DNA of 64,000 nt from Desulfonatronovibrio hydrogenovorans DSM 9292 (GCF_000686525.1 NZ_JMKT01000012.1:1-64000); one strand, 5' to 3'. Shown: positions 7,564-18,596, counted from the stretch's first letter. Numbers and translations: made by a program. Notes: generated by a model not told the origin, from the sequence alone.

Positions 7564-8748
7564 TCAGCCCTGTCCGGCCCAGATCCCTGGTATCTCAGTG
7601 CTGCAGAATGAACACTGGCCGCGGGTCACCTTGATCTGGTCAATGAAGAATCCCAGCCGGCTGATGATTTTCTCCCTGCATTCCGGACAAAAGGTGCTTT
7701 CTTTTTCATGCCCGGTAACCTTGGCCACATAGACGTATTTCAGACCAGCTTCACCAGCTTTGTCCACGGCCATATCCAGGGTGGATACCGGGGTCCTGGG
7801 AAGCCCGGACAGCTTGTACAGGGGATAGAACCTGGCAAAATGAACCGGGGTGTCCGGACCCAGTTCCCTGGATATCCAGGAGCACATCCGGCTTATCCGG
7901 CCCGGGTCGTCATTAATGGTGGGAATTATGATGCAGGTGATTTCCACATGGACTCCTGCCTTTTTTAGGGTGACCAGGGTGTTAAGGACAGTGTCCAGCT
8001 CACCGCCCACATATTCCCGGTAAAAATCAGGATCAAAACCCTTGAGATCGATGTTGGCGGCATCAACCAGACTACACATCTTTTCCAGGGGCTCTACCCG
8101 GATATAGCCTGCAGTGTGGACAAGATTGAGCAGACCAGCCTGTCTGGCCAGCTCGGCTGTTCTGGTCATGTATTCAAAAAAGACCACAGGCTCGCCAAAG
8201 GCATAGCTCAAGGAGTCAACCCCGGCAGAAAGGGCATGGTCAACAACAGCTTCCGGGGGCAGGTCATAGGCGTGGATCTGTTCCGGTCTGACCAGGGCCA
8301 TGTCCCAGACCTGACAAAATTTGCAGTGCAGGTTGCAGCCGGCAGTTGAAACAGACAGGGCTCTGGTTCCCGGCAGGACATGAAAAAACGGCTTTCGTTC
8401 CACCGGGTCTTCCTGGATCAGGGCCGGATTGCCAAAAGCCAGGGTATATCCCCGGCCATTTCTGTTTTCCCGGACCTGACAGCGCGACCTCTGGTTGTTT
8501 GCCAGGGTGCACTGGTTGGGGCAGAGCCGGCATTGGATCCGGTTGTTGCCTGCAGGCTTGAACCACGGGGATGGAGTCGGACTGACCAGGCCTTTTGCAG
8601 CAGTCTGGGCCGGACCTGGCTGGGCTGCCAGGACGGTCCCGGACCATGAGGGCCAACCAGCCAGTCCCAGGCCGCATAGACCAGCCACCCCGGCCTGGAT
8701 GAATTCCTTTCTGGTGATATGAGAAGGATTCTGGTTAGAATCAGACAT
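7564..8748 (-). CDS. AmmeMemoRadiSam-type radical-SAM protein with Tat-like leader
   Basis: A 394-residue radical-SAM protein of the PflA-like AmmeMemoRadiSam group. The leader ITRKEFIQAGVAGLCGLGLAG looks like a Tat signal but has Arg-Lys rather than Arg-Arg. Cysteines in IQCRLCPNQC (73, 76, 80) and Cys90 precede the cluster motif Cys138-X3-Cys142-X2-Cys145 (GCNLHCKFCQVW). The C terminus has a zinc-ribbon-like CPEC...CSFC pair. No Memo or AMMECR1 partner gene is in the window. Its start overlaps the end of the 812-residue membrane-protein gene by 8 bp, so the two are probably co-translated. Reaction unknown. Confidence 0.88.
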   Translation of the reverse strand: MSDSNQNPSHITRKEFIQAGVAGLCGLGLAGWPSWSGTVLAAQPGPAQTAAKGLVSPTPSPWFKPAGNNRIQCRLCPNQCTLANNQRSRCQVRENRNGRGYTLAFGNPALIQEDPVERKPFFHVLPGTRALSVSTAGCNLHCKFCQVWDMALVRPEQIHAYDLPPEAVVDHALSAGVDSLSYAFGEPVVFFEYMTRTAELARQAGLLNLVHTAGYIRVEPLEKMCSLVDAANIDLKGFDPDFYREYVGGELDTVLNTLVTLKKAGVHVEITCIIIPTINDDPGRISRMCSWISRELGPDTPVHFARFYPLYKLSGLPRTPVSTLDMAVDKAGEAGLKYVYVAKVTGHEKESTFCPECREKIISRLGFFIDQIKVTRGQCSFCSTEIPGIWAGQG

Positions 8749-11179
8749 CCGGCCTCCTGCAGATTTTAAGAGCGGTAAATGCTGCAGCTCCTGCCAGAGC
8801 TGCCATCAGGCAACAGGCAGTAACTCCCAGCACAGGGATGACAATTGCACCGGCCAGGACAGCCCCGGTACAGGCCCCCATCAGTTCGGTTCCATAAACT
8901 GCACCGGCTGATTTTTCAGCCCCTGGGCCCAGTTTTTGGTAGCAGGCCATAGTTAATGGAAAGTCGATCCCGTTGATAAACCCGGCAGTAAAAGTCAGGC
9001 CTGAGAACAAAACAAAAATCAGAACCGGGAACTCAAGGGCTGCAACCTGGGGCAGTACTAGGGCCATAGCTCCTGCGCAAGCTGCCATGAGCACCTGGAC
9101 CAGGGCCAGGGTACTCAAATCAGCCCTGCTGCCGGCCAGGGACTGGGTAGTCCACGCACCCAGGGCCAGACCCAGCATAAACAGGCCCATGATCAGCCCA
9201 ACGGTTTCATATATAAAACCATATATGCTCTGAAAGGAAAAAAGCAAGGCCATCTGCAGAGCCATGGTGGAAAATCCAGTGGTAAAGGCTGTGAACAGGA
9301 CAGCAGCCAGGGTGTCTAAGCGGGCAGGTAATCTTGGAGCCAGCAATCTGAAGCTCCAGATTGCTGCCAGGGGCAGAATTGTCAGGGGCAGAGCCCACCA
9401 GGGTCTGACCTTGAGAAAGGTCTCCAGGATATTGTTCTGTCCGGATCCGGTCAGTTCGTTCCAGAACATGAGGGTATAGAAATAGCCAATGGGCTTGAGG
9501 TCGGAATTGATGAAGTACCGGCTCTGGACCGGGGGTAAATCTTTTTCAGCCAGTTCCTGTCTGCTGACCGGCTCAGGGCTGATGGGGGCCAGGCCGGGGC
9601 CGTGGATGTGATCCAGAGGGTTCCGGCCGTGATTGCGGATGATCCAGTTGACCCGTCTGAGCTGCGCATCCTCCAGAAGAACATGAAAGTGCAGGGCTGA
9701 AAAACCTTGGGCATTTATGTTCCGTTCAAGGTATCTTTTGGCCAGGAGGTCCGGGTCAGGGGAAATATGTTCCGGGGTGTCTGTGGCAAAGTAGAATAAG
9801 AATCTGTCGCCCACAGGCAGGACCCTGGCAAAGACCGAAGCCAGGGTGTGATAGGTGGCTGCATTGCGATGGGCTACTCCCTTTGTCCGCAGGTCAGGTG
9901 TGGATACCAGGCCGGTGGCCAGCACTCCGCCGGGGTTGAGTAATTGCCGGGCTTCCTGGAAGAATTCCCGGGTGTAGTACCGGTTGAGGACTGCTGTGGC
10001 CGGGTCCGGGACATCAATAATAATCATGTCGTATTTTTTTCTGGCTTTTTTGACGTACAGTCTGGCATCGGTATGAATCAGAGTAATCCTGGGGTCCTGC
10101 AGGACCTTCAGGATGTCTGTTCCAGCATGATCCAGGACAGCCCTGGTCAGGACCGGGTCAAGCTCTATATAGTCGATTTTGCGGACCGGATGCCTGGCTG
10201 TTTCAGCCAGGACCCCGCGCAGGCCGCCTCCAATGAGCAGGACTGATTTTGGCTCAGGATGCTGGACCATGGCCAGGTGGGCAAACACCACTGCTTCCTG
10301 CTGTTCAAGTCCGGGAAGCATTGTCTCAGGTCCGGCAGTACTGAAGACCAGATGACCACTCTGGAAAAAACTGTACTGATCGTGCCGCTTAAGGACGGTT
10401 ATATTGCCATGCTTGGACTGGTAGGTGCCGGCCAGTTCATGTTGAGGGGTCATGTGCTGCCACTGAACTGTCCAGGCCAGGCTGTCCATTTTTTCCAGGA
10501 GGAAAAAAAGAGGCACACTCACCAGGAAAGTGCAGACAGCCCAGACACCGGCCCGCTGAATGGTCAGGCTGGTTTTTTCTCTGGTGGGTCCGGCCAGAAA
10601 AAGGGCTGGCAGCAGCATGCATAAGGTGATGATCAGTCCGGTTTGAAAGGAGTTGAAGTAGCGGACCATGACCAGGGTGAATAACAGACCGCCCAGCATG
10701 TTGCCTGCAGCTTCAACCACATATGTCTTGGCCGCTCCTGAGGTGTCTGGTGCAGCGTCTTTTTCCCGCCAGATCCTGGCCAGGATGACGAACTGGGCCC
10801 CCAGCAGCAGGCAGACCGGCCCCATGAGCACAAAGCAGGACACAAACATGTCCCATACTGATAAATATGCTCCTGGAGGGATATTGAACATGCCCCGCAG
10901 GATGCGGATGAGCAGGATGGTCAGGGGCAGAATCATGACCACCCCGGCCGTGCTTGCCCGGAAAAGGGAGGTGATGCTGCTGCCGGGTCTGGTCAGCCTG
11001 GCGCCAAGAAAGCTCCCTGCCCCGACCCAGCTCAGCCAGGCGCAGAGGATGATGCCCATGGACAGTTCATTGCCATGGAAGACCATGAGCAGTTCCCTCA
11101 GGATCAGGACCTGAGCGGTCTGGGAGACAATGCCCAGCATGAGCACTGCCAGAATGTGCAGAGATACTGTCCGGTTCAT
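8741..11179 (-). CDS. Membrane protein with fused spermidine-synthase-like domain
   Basis: An 812-residue protein in three parts: about six to seven membrane segments (residues 5-230), a cytoplasmic-type spermidine-synthase fold (about 245-540), and about seven more segments (585-810). The central domain has the nucleotide motif GGGLRG (317-322), the acidic EL-D after beta-2 (Glu339, Asp341), HTDAR (Asp371) and IIIDVPDP (Asp389, Asp392) followed by YYTREFF, all typical of aminopropyltransferases. Bacterial fused MFS/spermidine-synthase proteins of this layout are known but not assigned a reaction. It is followed, with overlap, by the Tat-leader radical-SAM gene. Whether a polyamine is the substrate cannot be told. 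Confidence 0.85.
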   Translation of the reverse strand: MNRTVSLHILAVLMLGIVSQTAQVLILRELLMVFHGNELSMGIILCAWLSWVGAGSFLGARLTRPGSSITSLFRASTAGVVMILPLTILLIRILRGMFNIPPGAYLSVWDMFVSCFVLMGPVCLLLGAQFVILARIWREKDAAPDTSGAAKTYVVEAAGNMLGGLLFTLVMVRYFNSFQTGLIITLCMLLPALFLAGPTREKTSLTIQRAGVWAVCTFLVSVPLFFLLEKMDSLAWTVQWQHMTPQHELAGTYQSKHGNITVLKRHDQYSFFQSGHLVFSTAGPETMLPGLEQQEAVVFAHLAMVQHPEPKSVLLIGGGLRGVLAETARHPVRKIDYIELDPVLTRAVLDHAGTDILKVLQDPRITLIHTDARLYVKKARKKYDMIIIDVPDPATAVLNRYYTREFFQEARQLLNPGGVLATGLVSTPDLRTKGVAHRNAATYHTLASVFARVLPVGDRFLFYFATDTPEHISPDPDLLAKRYLERNINAQGFSALHFHVLLEDAQLRRVNWIIRNHGRNPLDHIHGPGLAPISPEPVSRQELAEKDLPPVQSRYFINSDLKPIGYFYTLMFWNELTGSGQNNILETFLKVRPWWALPLTILPLAAIWSFRLLAPRLPARLDTLAAVLFTAFTTGFSTMALQMALLFSFQSIYGFIYETVGLIMGLFMLGLALGAWTTQSLAGSRADLSTLALVQVLMAACAGAMALVLPQVAALEFPVLIFVLFSGLTFTAGFINGIDFPLTMACYQKLGPGAEKSAGAVYGTELMGACTGAVLAGAIVIPVLGVTACCLMAALAGAAAFTALKICRRPDV

Positions 11180-11426
11180 TGGTTTGCTGTCCGGCCACGG
11201 GTGGAGCTTGAATGCTGGTCAGGTCTGCGAGACCTGCCTGACAAAACTTGTACACCATGGCTGAAAAAGGCGTCAATTCCAGGGAACAGGCCTTTGCAGA
11301 AGGAAACAGGGCTGGATAGTGCCCGGAGAACTGTGACTGCGGCTTGGATGGGGGGTGCTGAAAAGGGACAGAGCCAGGCTTCCGGACCAGTCCGGAGGAA
11401 GGACCGGTCTGGGAACGGATCAGGAT

Positions 11427-14030
11427 CTAGATGCCAAGAATCCGGTAAATTTGATGCAGGTCCATATTTTCCTCAACAATGGAGGCCAGCCTGTCCAGAC
11501 AGACATCTATCTGGTAGTGGACCTGGATCCGCTCCAGGGGTTTGAGCCCTTTTCTTTTTCTGATCCGGTCCAGCCAGAATCTTCTGAATTCATCATTATC
11601 AAATATCCCGTGGAGGTAAGTCGCCCAGATGTTCAGATGGGGATGGCTTACACCCAGCAGGTCCCCGTGGGTCCGCCTGATTGGTTCAAGCACCGGACTG
11701 CAGATCCGGGTCCGGCCATGATGAATTTCATAGCCCTGGACAGGAAAGACCGGGCCTTGGGTCCAGTGGGTGCAGACCTGGCGCAGGACCTTTTGGGGCA
11801 TGACCCGGGTTTCAACACCCAGGAGCCCCAGACCCTGGGTGGTCTTGTGGTCGGACTCCAGTCCCTGGGGGTCATTTATGTTCAGCCCCAGGATCTGCAG
11901 CCCTCCGCAGATCCCGACCACTTCCCTGTTTTTGTGCAGGGCTGAGTCCGAAATCATGCCGGCCAGTCCGGATGAGACCAGGGCCCTGATATCTGAAGCC
12001 ACATTCTTGGTACCGGGCAGGATAACGGCATCCAGGTCATCCCTGAAGTCTTCCGGCCTGCGGATTACAGTGATCTCTGTGTCTGGTTCCAGGTACAGGG
12101 GGTCGAAGTCAGTAAAATTGGAAATATGGGGCAGGTCAATAATGCCGATGCTGACCCAATCGGGTCTGGCTGATGATTTTCCGGACCGGTTGTTTTTAAA
12201 GGCAACTGAATCCTCTTCAGGAAGTCCCAGATCCTGAATATAGGGGATGGTACCCAGAACCGGGCAATTCACAGCAGTTTCTGTGTAGCTGATGGCGCTT
12301 TGCAGAAGGTCTTTCTGCCCCCTGAATCTGTTAATGACAAGTCCGGTCACCAGTTCTCTCTCCCAGGGTTCCAGGAGTTCCATGGTGCCTACAAATGAAG
12401 CAAACACCCCGCCCCGGTCTATGTCTCCCACCAGGATCACCCGGGCCCGGGCATAAAGGGCCATGTTCATGTTGACCAGGTCGTGTCTTTTCAGGTTGAT
12501 TTCAGCCGGGCTGCCGGCACCCTCCAGGATCATCACATCATATTCAGCTGCCAGTTCGTCGTAGACATCCTTGATTTGGTCAAACAGTCCGGCCTTGTAC
12601 CTGATATACCCATCCACATTCATGTTGCCCACCGGCTTTCCCAGGACAATGACCTGGGAACCGGTGTCTGAATTGGGCTTAAGAAGGACCGGGTTCATGC
12701 GCACATCCGGCTCCAGGCAGCAGGCCCTGGCCTGAACCACCTGGGCCCGGCCCATTTCCAGGCCCTGGATGGTGACATATGAATTAAGGGACATGTTCTG
12801 GGATTTGAAGGGGGCAACTTTGACCCCCTGGCGGACAAGGAGCCGGCCCAAAGCAGCCGTGAGCAGGCTTTTTCCGGCTCCGGACGACGTTCCCTGGACC
12901 ATCAGGGCCGGGGTTTTCCGGGGCTTTAATGCCTTGGATCGGGGTTTCCCGGCCAGACCCTCAAGGATGGAGCAGAGCCGGAGGTTTTGTTCCGGAGTTT
13001 TAACGGCCAGGCGAAAAAAGGTGCTGTCCAGGCCTGGAAAATTTTCAGCCTGCCTGATGAGGATCCCTTTTTCCAGAAGCCTGGCTGCCAGTTCTGGAAT
13101 TTGCAGGGGGCTGCTGACTGCCTGGCAGAGGATGAAGTTGGCCTTGCCCGGATAAAGTCTGAGCCAGGGAATCTGTTCCAGATTCTGGATGAATTCATCC
13201 TTGATCCGGGCCAGCTCTACCCTGGACCTGGAGGCAAAATCATCATCCTCCAGACAGACCCTGCCGGCTTCCTGGGCCAGGACATTGACCGACCAGGGCG
13301 ATATGAACCGAGCCAGCTTCCGGATGTTCTCCGGACTGCCCATGGCCAGGCCCAGTCTTAAGCCTGGAAGGGCGTAAAACTTGGTCAGGGAATAAACCAC
13401 CACCATATTGTCCAGCCCGGACCCGGCCATGGTTGGACTGGAGGTGAAATCAATAAAGGACTCGTCTATGATGAAAAAGGCCTGGGGGTGGCTGGAGATG
13501 AATTTTTCAAGTTCTTTTTTCTCCATGACATGCCCGGTGGGATTGCTGGGCCTGCCCAGATAGACCAGGGAGGCAGCGGACAGATGGGCAGCCAAATCCT
13601 CCAGTTGGGGAAAGAGGTCATTTTTCCGGGCAGAAGGAAAAACCTGTACTATCTCCAGGCTGTTTCGCCGGGCTGATTCTGCATAGCCGCTGTAAGCCGG
13701 AACAGGGATAACAACCCGGCCCGCCCCAAAGGCCCTGGGGGCGGCGTCGATGATTTCTGTGGCACCGTTTCCGGCCAGGATCATGTTTCTGGGGAGATTG
13801 AAGCGCCTGGAAGCTGCCCTGACAAGGCCGGGGCTGCCTGGGCCAGGATAATGGGAAATTTTCCAGAAGTTCTGGGCCAATACTTTGCCTGTTCCGGTCG
13901 GAGGCCCCAGGGGGTTGATGCTGGCTGAAAAGTCAATGATCCTGTCCGGACTGCATCCGGCAGCCCGGGCAGCAGCATAGATATTTCCGCCATGTGGATC
14001 CCTGAAAGGATGGTTGGTCTGCTCAGCCAT
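11427..14030 (-). CDS. cobD-cobQ: CobD-CobQ fusion: threonine-phosphate decarboxylase / cobyric acid synthase
   Basis: One uninterrupted 867-residue frame holds two cobalamin enzymes. Residues 1-365 are a fold-I PLP enzyme of the CobD/HisC type (HGGNIYAAAR, SINPLGPP, DESFIDF, and SLTK with the PLP lysine 217), which makes (R)-1-amino-2-propanol phosphate. Residues about 373-867 are a full-length CobQ: P-loop GTSSGAGKS (380-388), AQNMSLNSYVT-like KSQNMSLNSY, GAGSPAEINL, and a class I glutaminase domain with VGICGGLQILG (nucleophile Cys) and YLHGIFDND (His). CobQ amidates adenosylcobyrinic acid a,c-diamide. The two steps feed the same branch point, aminopropanol attachment to cobyrate. No strong ribosome binding site is seen before 14030. 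Confidence 0.93.
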   Translation of the reverse strand: MAEQTNHPFRDPHGGNIYAAARAAGCSPDRIIDFSASINPLGPPTGTGKVLAQNFWKISHYPGPGSPGLVRAASRRFNLPRNMILAGNGATEIIDAAPRAFGAGRVVIPVPAYSGYAESARRNSLEIVQVFPSARKNDLFPQLEDLAAHLSAASLVYLGRPSNPTGHVMEKKELEKFISSHPQAFFIIDESFIDFTSSPTMAGSGLDNMVVVYSLTKFYALPGLRLGLAMGSPENIRKLARFISPWSVNVLAQEAGRVCLEDDDFASRSRVELARIKDEFIQNLEQIPWLRLYPGKANFILCQAVSSPLQIPELAARLLEKGILIRQAENFPGLDSTFFRLAVKTPEQNLRLCSILEGLAGKPRSKALKPRKTPALMVQGTSSGAGKSLLTAALGRLLVRQGVKVAPFKSQNMSLNSYVTIQGLEMGRAQVVQARACCLEPDVRMNPVLLKPNSDTGSQVIVLGKPVGNMNVDGYIRYKAGLFDQIKDVYDELAAEYDVMILEGAGSPAEINLKRHDLVNMNMALYARARVILVGDIDRGGVFASFVGTMELLEPWERELVTGLVINRFRGQKDLLQSAISYTETAVNCPVLGTIPYIQDLGLPEEDSVAFKNNRSGKSSARPDWVSIGIIDLPHISNFTDFDPLYLEPDTEITVIRRPEDFRDDLDAVILPGTKNVASDIRALVSSGLAGMISDSALHKNREVVGICGGLQILGLNINDPQGLESDHKTTQGLGLLGVETRVMPQKVLRQVCTHWTQGPVFPVQGYEIHHGRTRICSPVLEPIRRTHGDLLGVSHPHLNIWATYLHGIFDNDEFRRFWLDRIRKRKGLKPLERIQVHYQIDVCLDRLASIVEENMDLHQIYRILGI

Positions 14031-14075
14031 AGGAGGAACTGGAATTACCTGGAAAATCCTTTAAACACAACCGGT

Positions 14076-14112
14076 AAAAACAGAAAGGCCGGGCAAGAGC
14101 CCGGCCTTTCTG
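14076..14112 (-). terminator. Rho-independent terminator of groES-groEL
   Basis: A perfect 14-bp stem, CAGAAAGGCCGGGC (14081-14094) with GCCCGGCCTTTCTG (14099-14112), has a 4-nt loop. Read on the minus strand it is followed by TTTTTA (14076-14080 region). It lies 26 bp past the groEL stop and before cobD-cobQ, so it separates the two transcripts. Confidence 0.92.
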
Positions 14113-14137
14113 ACAGTATATGTAATAAACAGGCGAA

Positions 14138-15796
<1,659 letters not shown>

Positions 15797-15818
15797 TTAA
15801 ATGAATAAAACCGGTTTG

Positions 15819-16106
15819 TTACTCGATGATGGCCAGGATGTCGTCTTCGCGCATGACCAGGTGTTCCACACCGTCGATCTTGACCTCAGTGCCAGCGTAC
15901 TTGTTGAAGAGAACCTTGTCTCCGGCCTTGACGGACATGGCTACGCTCTTGCCTTCGTCAGTAGTTTTTCCAGGTCCGGCAGCCACTACTTCACCCTTGA
16001 TGGGCTTTTCCTTGGCAGTGTCCGGGATAATGATCCCGCCTTTGGTCACTTCTTCTTCCTCAAGACGTTTGACCAGCACTCTGTCGTGCAACGGCTTCAA
16101 ATTCAT
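15819..16106 (-). CDS. groES: GroES co-chaperonin (10 kDa)
   Basis: A 95-residue Gro[21 protein letters not shown] at the N terminus, the mobile loop [13 protein letters not shown] that docks on Gro[16 protein letters not shown] and the terminal EDDILAIIE. It caps GroEL rings. The start at 16106 follows GGAGGT (plus-strand 16114-16119); an in-frame start at 16184 would add 26 unconserved residues and lie inside the promoter/CIRCE region. First gene of the operon. Confidence 0.98.
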   Translation of the reverse strand: MNLKPLHDRVLVKRLEEEEVTKGGIIIPDTAKEKPIKGEVVAAGPGKTTDEGKSVAMSVKAGDKVLFNKYAGTEVKIDGVEHLVMREDDILAIIE

Positions 16107-16162
16107 AACAATTACCTCCATAAAAATTTTTGATATTTTCTGGGTCAAACAAAACTTTGTGA

Positions 16163-16191
16163 TGTATAAACACACTGCTAGCACTCGTCAA
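16163..16191 (-). promoter_or_regulatory. groES-groEL promoter
   Basis: On the minus strand TTGACG (plus 16186-16191), a 17-bp spacer and TATACA (plus 16163-16168) make a sigma-70-type promoter about 55 bp before groES. The -35 and the spacer lie inside the CIRCE element, so HrcA binding would block polymerase. Confidence 0.82.
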
Positions 16192-16204
16192 GGGTGAGTG
16201 CCAG
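16178..16204. promoter_or_regulatory. CIRCE element (HrcA operator)
   Basis: CTAGCACTC, nine bases, then GAGTGCCAG: seven of the nine half-site positions on each side fit the CIRCE consensus TTAGCACTC-N9-GAGTGCTAA. It overlaps the groES promoter. HrcA repression of groESL is well established for this element; no hrcA gene is in the window. Confidence 0.93.
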
Positions 16205-16386
16205 GATTTTTTTAAAATTCTCAAGCCAAGGGTTTGTTTTGACAAAAGTCCTGTTTTTGGGCAGGCAAATATCCGGATCAATGAGTCATAATTTTTTTGC
16301 CGTTAACAGACAGTCCAGATCCGGTCCCCATAAAAAGTCATGGCAGGACCTGGTCAGGCTGATCACAACCTTGCGGAAGGCACGTC

Positions 16387-17661
16387 ATGCTGGACATTAA
16401 ATTTATTCGAAAAAATCCGGATCTTGTGGCCCGGAGTCTGGAAAAAAGAGGATCTGACCTGGAAATGGAGAACTTTCTCAGGCTTGATGAACAGCGCAGA
16501 CAGATCATCCAGGAAACCGAGCAGCTGAAGATGGAGCGAAATCAGGCCTCAGCCAGGGTAGCCAGGGCCAAGCAGGAAGGACAGGACCCCGGCCGGCTGC
16601 TCCAGGGGCTTGGAGAGCTGTCTTCCAGGATCAAGGATCTTGATTCTGATCTGAAAAAGCTGGACGAACAGGTCCGGGACTGGCTTTTGTCCGTGCCGAA
16701 TATTGTTCATCAGGACGTACCTGCAGGCAGGACAGAGGAAGATAATGAGGAGTTGAAAAAATGGGGCCAGCCGCCTGAATTCTCCTTTTCTCCCAGGGAG
16801 CACTGGGAAATAGGCACAGACCTCAAGGGGCTGGATTTTGAAAGAGCAGCCAGTGTGACCGGCTCCAGGTTCGTGTTTTATTTTGGCTGGGCCGCCCGCA
16901 TGGAAAGGGCCCTTATCAACTTCATGCTGGATGTGCAGACTGGTGAGCATGGCTATATTGAAACCCTGCCGCCCATGATGGTTAACCGGACCAGCATGAC
17001 CGCCACTGGACAGCTGCCCAAGTTTGAATCCGATCTGTTCAAGCTGGAGAACTGGGACTACTTTCTGATTCCAACGGCTGAGGTGCCCCTGACCAATATC
17101 CACCGGGGAGAGATCCTGTCCGAGGATGAGCTTCCCAAGGGGTTTGCCGCTGTTACAGGGTGCTTCCGTTCTGAAGCCGGGTCTCACGGCAAGGATACCA
17201 AGGGAATCATCAGACAGCATCAGTTCAACAAGGTGGAACTGGTCTGGCTGGCCCATCCGGAAAAATCCTATGACCAGCTGGAGATCCTCTTGTCCCATGC
17301 TGAAAGGATCCTTCAGCTCCTGGGACTGCATTACCGGGTAGTGACCCTTTGTACCGGGGATCTTGGGTTCGGATCGGCCAAGACCTATGACGTGGAGGTC
17401 TGGCTCCCTGGTCAGGGGAAATACCGGGAGATTTCATCCTGCTCCAATTTCGAGGATTTTCAGGCCAGACGGGCTGATATCAGATTCAGGCCGGAAAATG
17501 AGAAAAAAACCAGGTTTGTCCACACCCTTAACGGTTCAGGTCTGGCTGTGGGCAGAACCATGGTGGCTATCCTGGAAAATTATCAGCAGGAGGACGGCAC
17601 AATACTGATCCCGGAAGTTTTAAGGCCCTACATGGGAGGGATCAGGTCCATAGGCGGATAA
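16387..17661 (+). CDS. serS: Seryl-tRNA synthetase
   Basis: A 424-residue class II aminoacyl-tRNA synthetase, charging tRNA-Ser (and tRNA-Sec) with serine. The N-terminal long coiled-coil arm that grips tRNA-Ser covers residues about 28-105 ([20 protein letters not shown] onward). Class II motifs follow: motif 2 in [27 protein letters not shown], and motif 3 near the C terminus in [19 protein letters not shown]. Length is normal. The ATG at 16387 has GGAAGG about 7 nt upstream. It stands alone on the plus strand and converges on the small protein/lolA pair. Confidence 0.98.
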   Translation: MLDIKFIRKNPDLVARSLEKRGSDLEMENFLRLDEQRRQIIQETEQLKMERNQASARVARAKQEGQDPGRLLQGLGELSSRIKDLDSDLKKLDEQVRDWLLSVPNIVHQDVPAGRTEEDNEELKKWGQPPEFSFSPREHWEIGTDLKGLDFERAASVTGSRFVFYFGWAARMERALINFMLDVQTGEHGYIETLPPMMVNRTSMTATGQLPKFESDLFKLENWDYFLIPTAEVPLTNIHRGEILSEDELPKGFAAVTGCFRSEAGSHGKDTKGIIRQHQFNKVELVWLAHPEKSYDQLEILLSHAERILQLLGLHYRVVTLCTGDLGFGSAKTYDVEVWLPGQGKYREISSCSNFEDFQARRADIRFRPENEKKTRFVHTLNGSGLAVGRTMVAILENYQQEDGTILIPEVLRPYMGGIRSIGG

Positions 17662-17687
17662 ACAGTAACAGGGCTGCCAGGGCCGGG

Positions 17688-17867
17688 CTATTCTTCAAAG
17701 CTCCGGACAATGGCCTGTTCGCGCCGCAACGGACAGAATGAAGGGGTGAGCTTAGTCTCGGCCGGGATGGCCCTTTTGGGCGGGGTGGACACATTACACT
17801 GCATGTCCCTGTTTTCCAGGGTGTTGCAGAATGGACAGTCCAGACATTTTTTGACCACGAATATCAT
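17688..17867 (-). CDS. 59-residue four-plus-cysteine small protein, downstream of lolA
   Basis: A short frame with a good ribosome binding site (AGGAGA, plus 17873-17878) encodes 59 residues beginning MIFVVKKCLDCPFCN. Cysteines at 8, 11, 14, 24 and 45 (CX2CX2C, then single Cys) suggest a small zinc- or iron-binding module. It starts 17 bp after lolA on the same strand, so it is probably its operon partner. I recognise no family. The even cysteine spacing, ribosome binding site and operon fit argue that it is real; no function can be given. Confidence 0.72.
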   Translation of the reverse strand: MIFVVKKCLDCPFCNTLENRDMQCNVSTPPKRAIPAETKLTPSFCPLRREQAIVRSFEE

Positions 17868-17884
17868 GTTGTTCTCCTGAATAG

Positions 17885-18514
17885 TTATTCCTGAATGACT
17901 TCAGCCCCTGAAGGAGGGACAAAGGTGAATAGGTCCGGCTCCAGTTCAGGGTCCAGATTTATGTTCTCCAGACGCAGCTCATTGCCGTTGCCGAAAAAGT
18001 CCACCAGAAGAATCCGGTGCATGAGCCCTTCCTGGTCAGCCCAGATATAAGCCAGGACCAGGCTGGGTTCGGGGTTTTTGGGGATCAGCTTGATCTTGGA
18101 AAATCCATCCTCCAGGCCCTGGTCTTCAATCCTGAAATCCTGCCTGAGTTCGGCCTGACCTGAAATAAACCTGAGCATGGTCCTGGAAGTGAGCACTTCA
18201 TCCGCCTGGTATCTGTAGACGGTTTCTTCCTGGGGGAAATAATTCCACACTGTGTCCTGGTTGACAATAAGAAGTTCCTCCTCAGGGGTCCGGGATTCCC
18301 AGCGGACCATCAGGGGCTTTTGAAAAAAGATCTTTCCGGTCAATTCCTCCTGCTCCCGGGTGGCTGCATTGGTCAGGATCTGGACATAGTCGGCTTCAAA
18401 GGAATCAATGGCTTCATAGCGCTCCTGAACCAGGTCTGCGGTTTCAGAAAAAGCCCAGGTACTGGTCAGCCCCACAGTCATCAGGCAGAGAAAAAACAAA
18501 GTGCAGTATTTCAT
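17885..18514 (-). CDS. lolA: LolA-family outer-membrane lipoprotein carrier
   Basis: A 209-residue periplasmic protein. The N terminus MKYCTLFFLCLMTVGLTSTWA is a Sec signal peptide, cleaved near residue 21. The body follows LolA: RYEAIDSFEADYVQ, EELTGKIFFQKPLMVRWE, LLIVNQDTVWNYFPQEETVYRYQ and a C-terminal LRLENINLDPELEPDLFTFVPP. LolA accepts lipoproteins from the LolCDE transporter and carries them to the outer membrane. Lol partners are not in the window. It is followed at 17 bp by a 59-residue cysteine protein. Length is normal for the family. Confidence 0.93.
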   Translation of the reverse strand: MKYCTLFFLCLMTVGLTSTWAFSETADLVQERYEAIDSFEADYVQILTNAATREQEELTGKIFFQKPLMVRWESRTPEEELLIVNQDTVWNYFPQEETVYRYQADEVLTSRTMLRFISGQAELRQDFRIEDQGLEDGFSKIKLIPKNPEPSLVLAYIWADQEGLMHRILLVDFFGNGNELRLENINLDPELEPDLFTFVPPSGAEVIQE

Positions 18515-18596
18515 GGATACTCCTGGATAAAATCAATTTAGTCTTTTTTGATAAGTTTCAGAAGGGCAGCAGTCAACCGGATCACAGACCGGGCAG

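Noticed and set aside
14031-14137. A cobalamin riboswitch before the cobD-cobQ fusion
   Set aside because: The gap to groEL is 107 bp and is occupied by the groEL terminator; there is no room for the usual B12-box structure.
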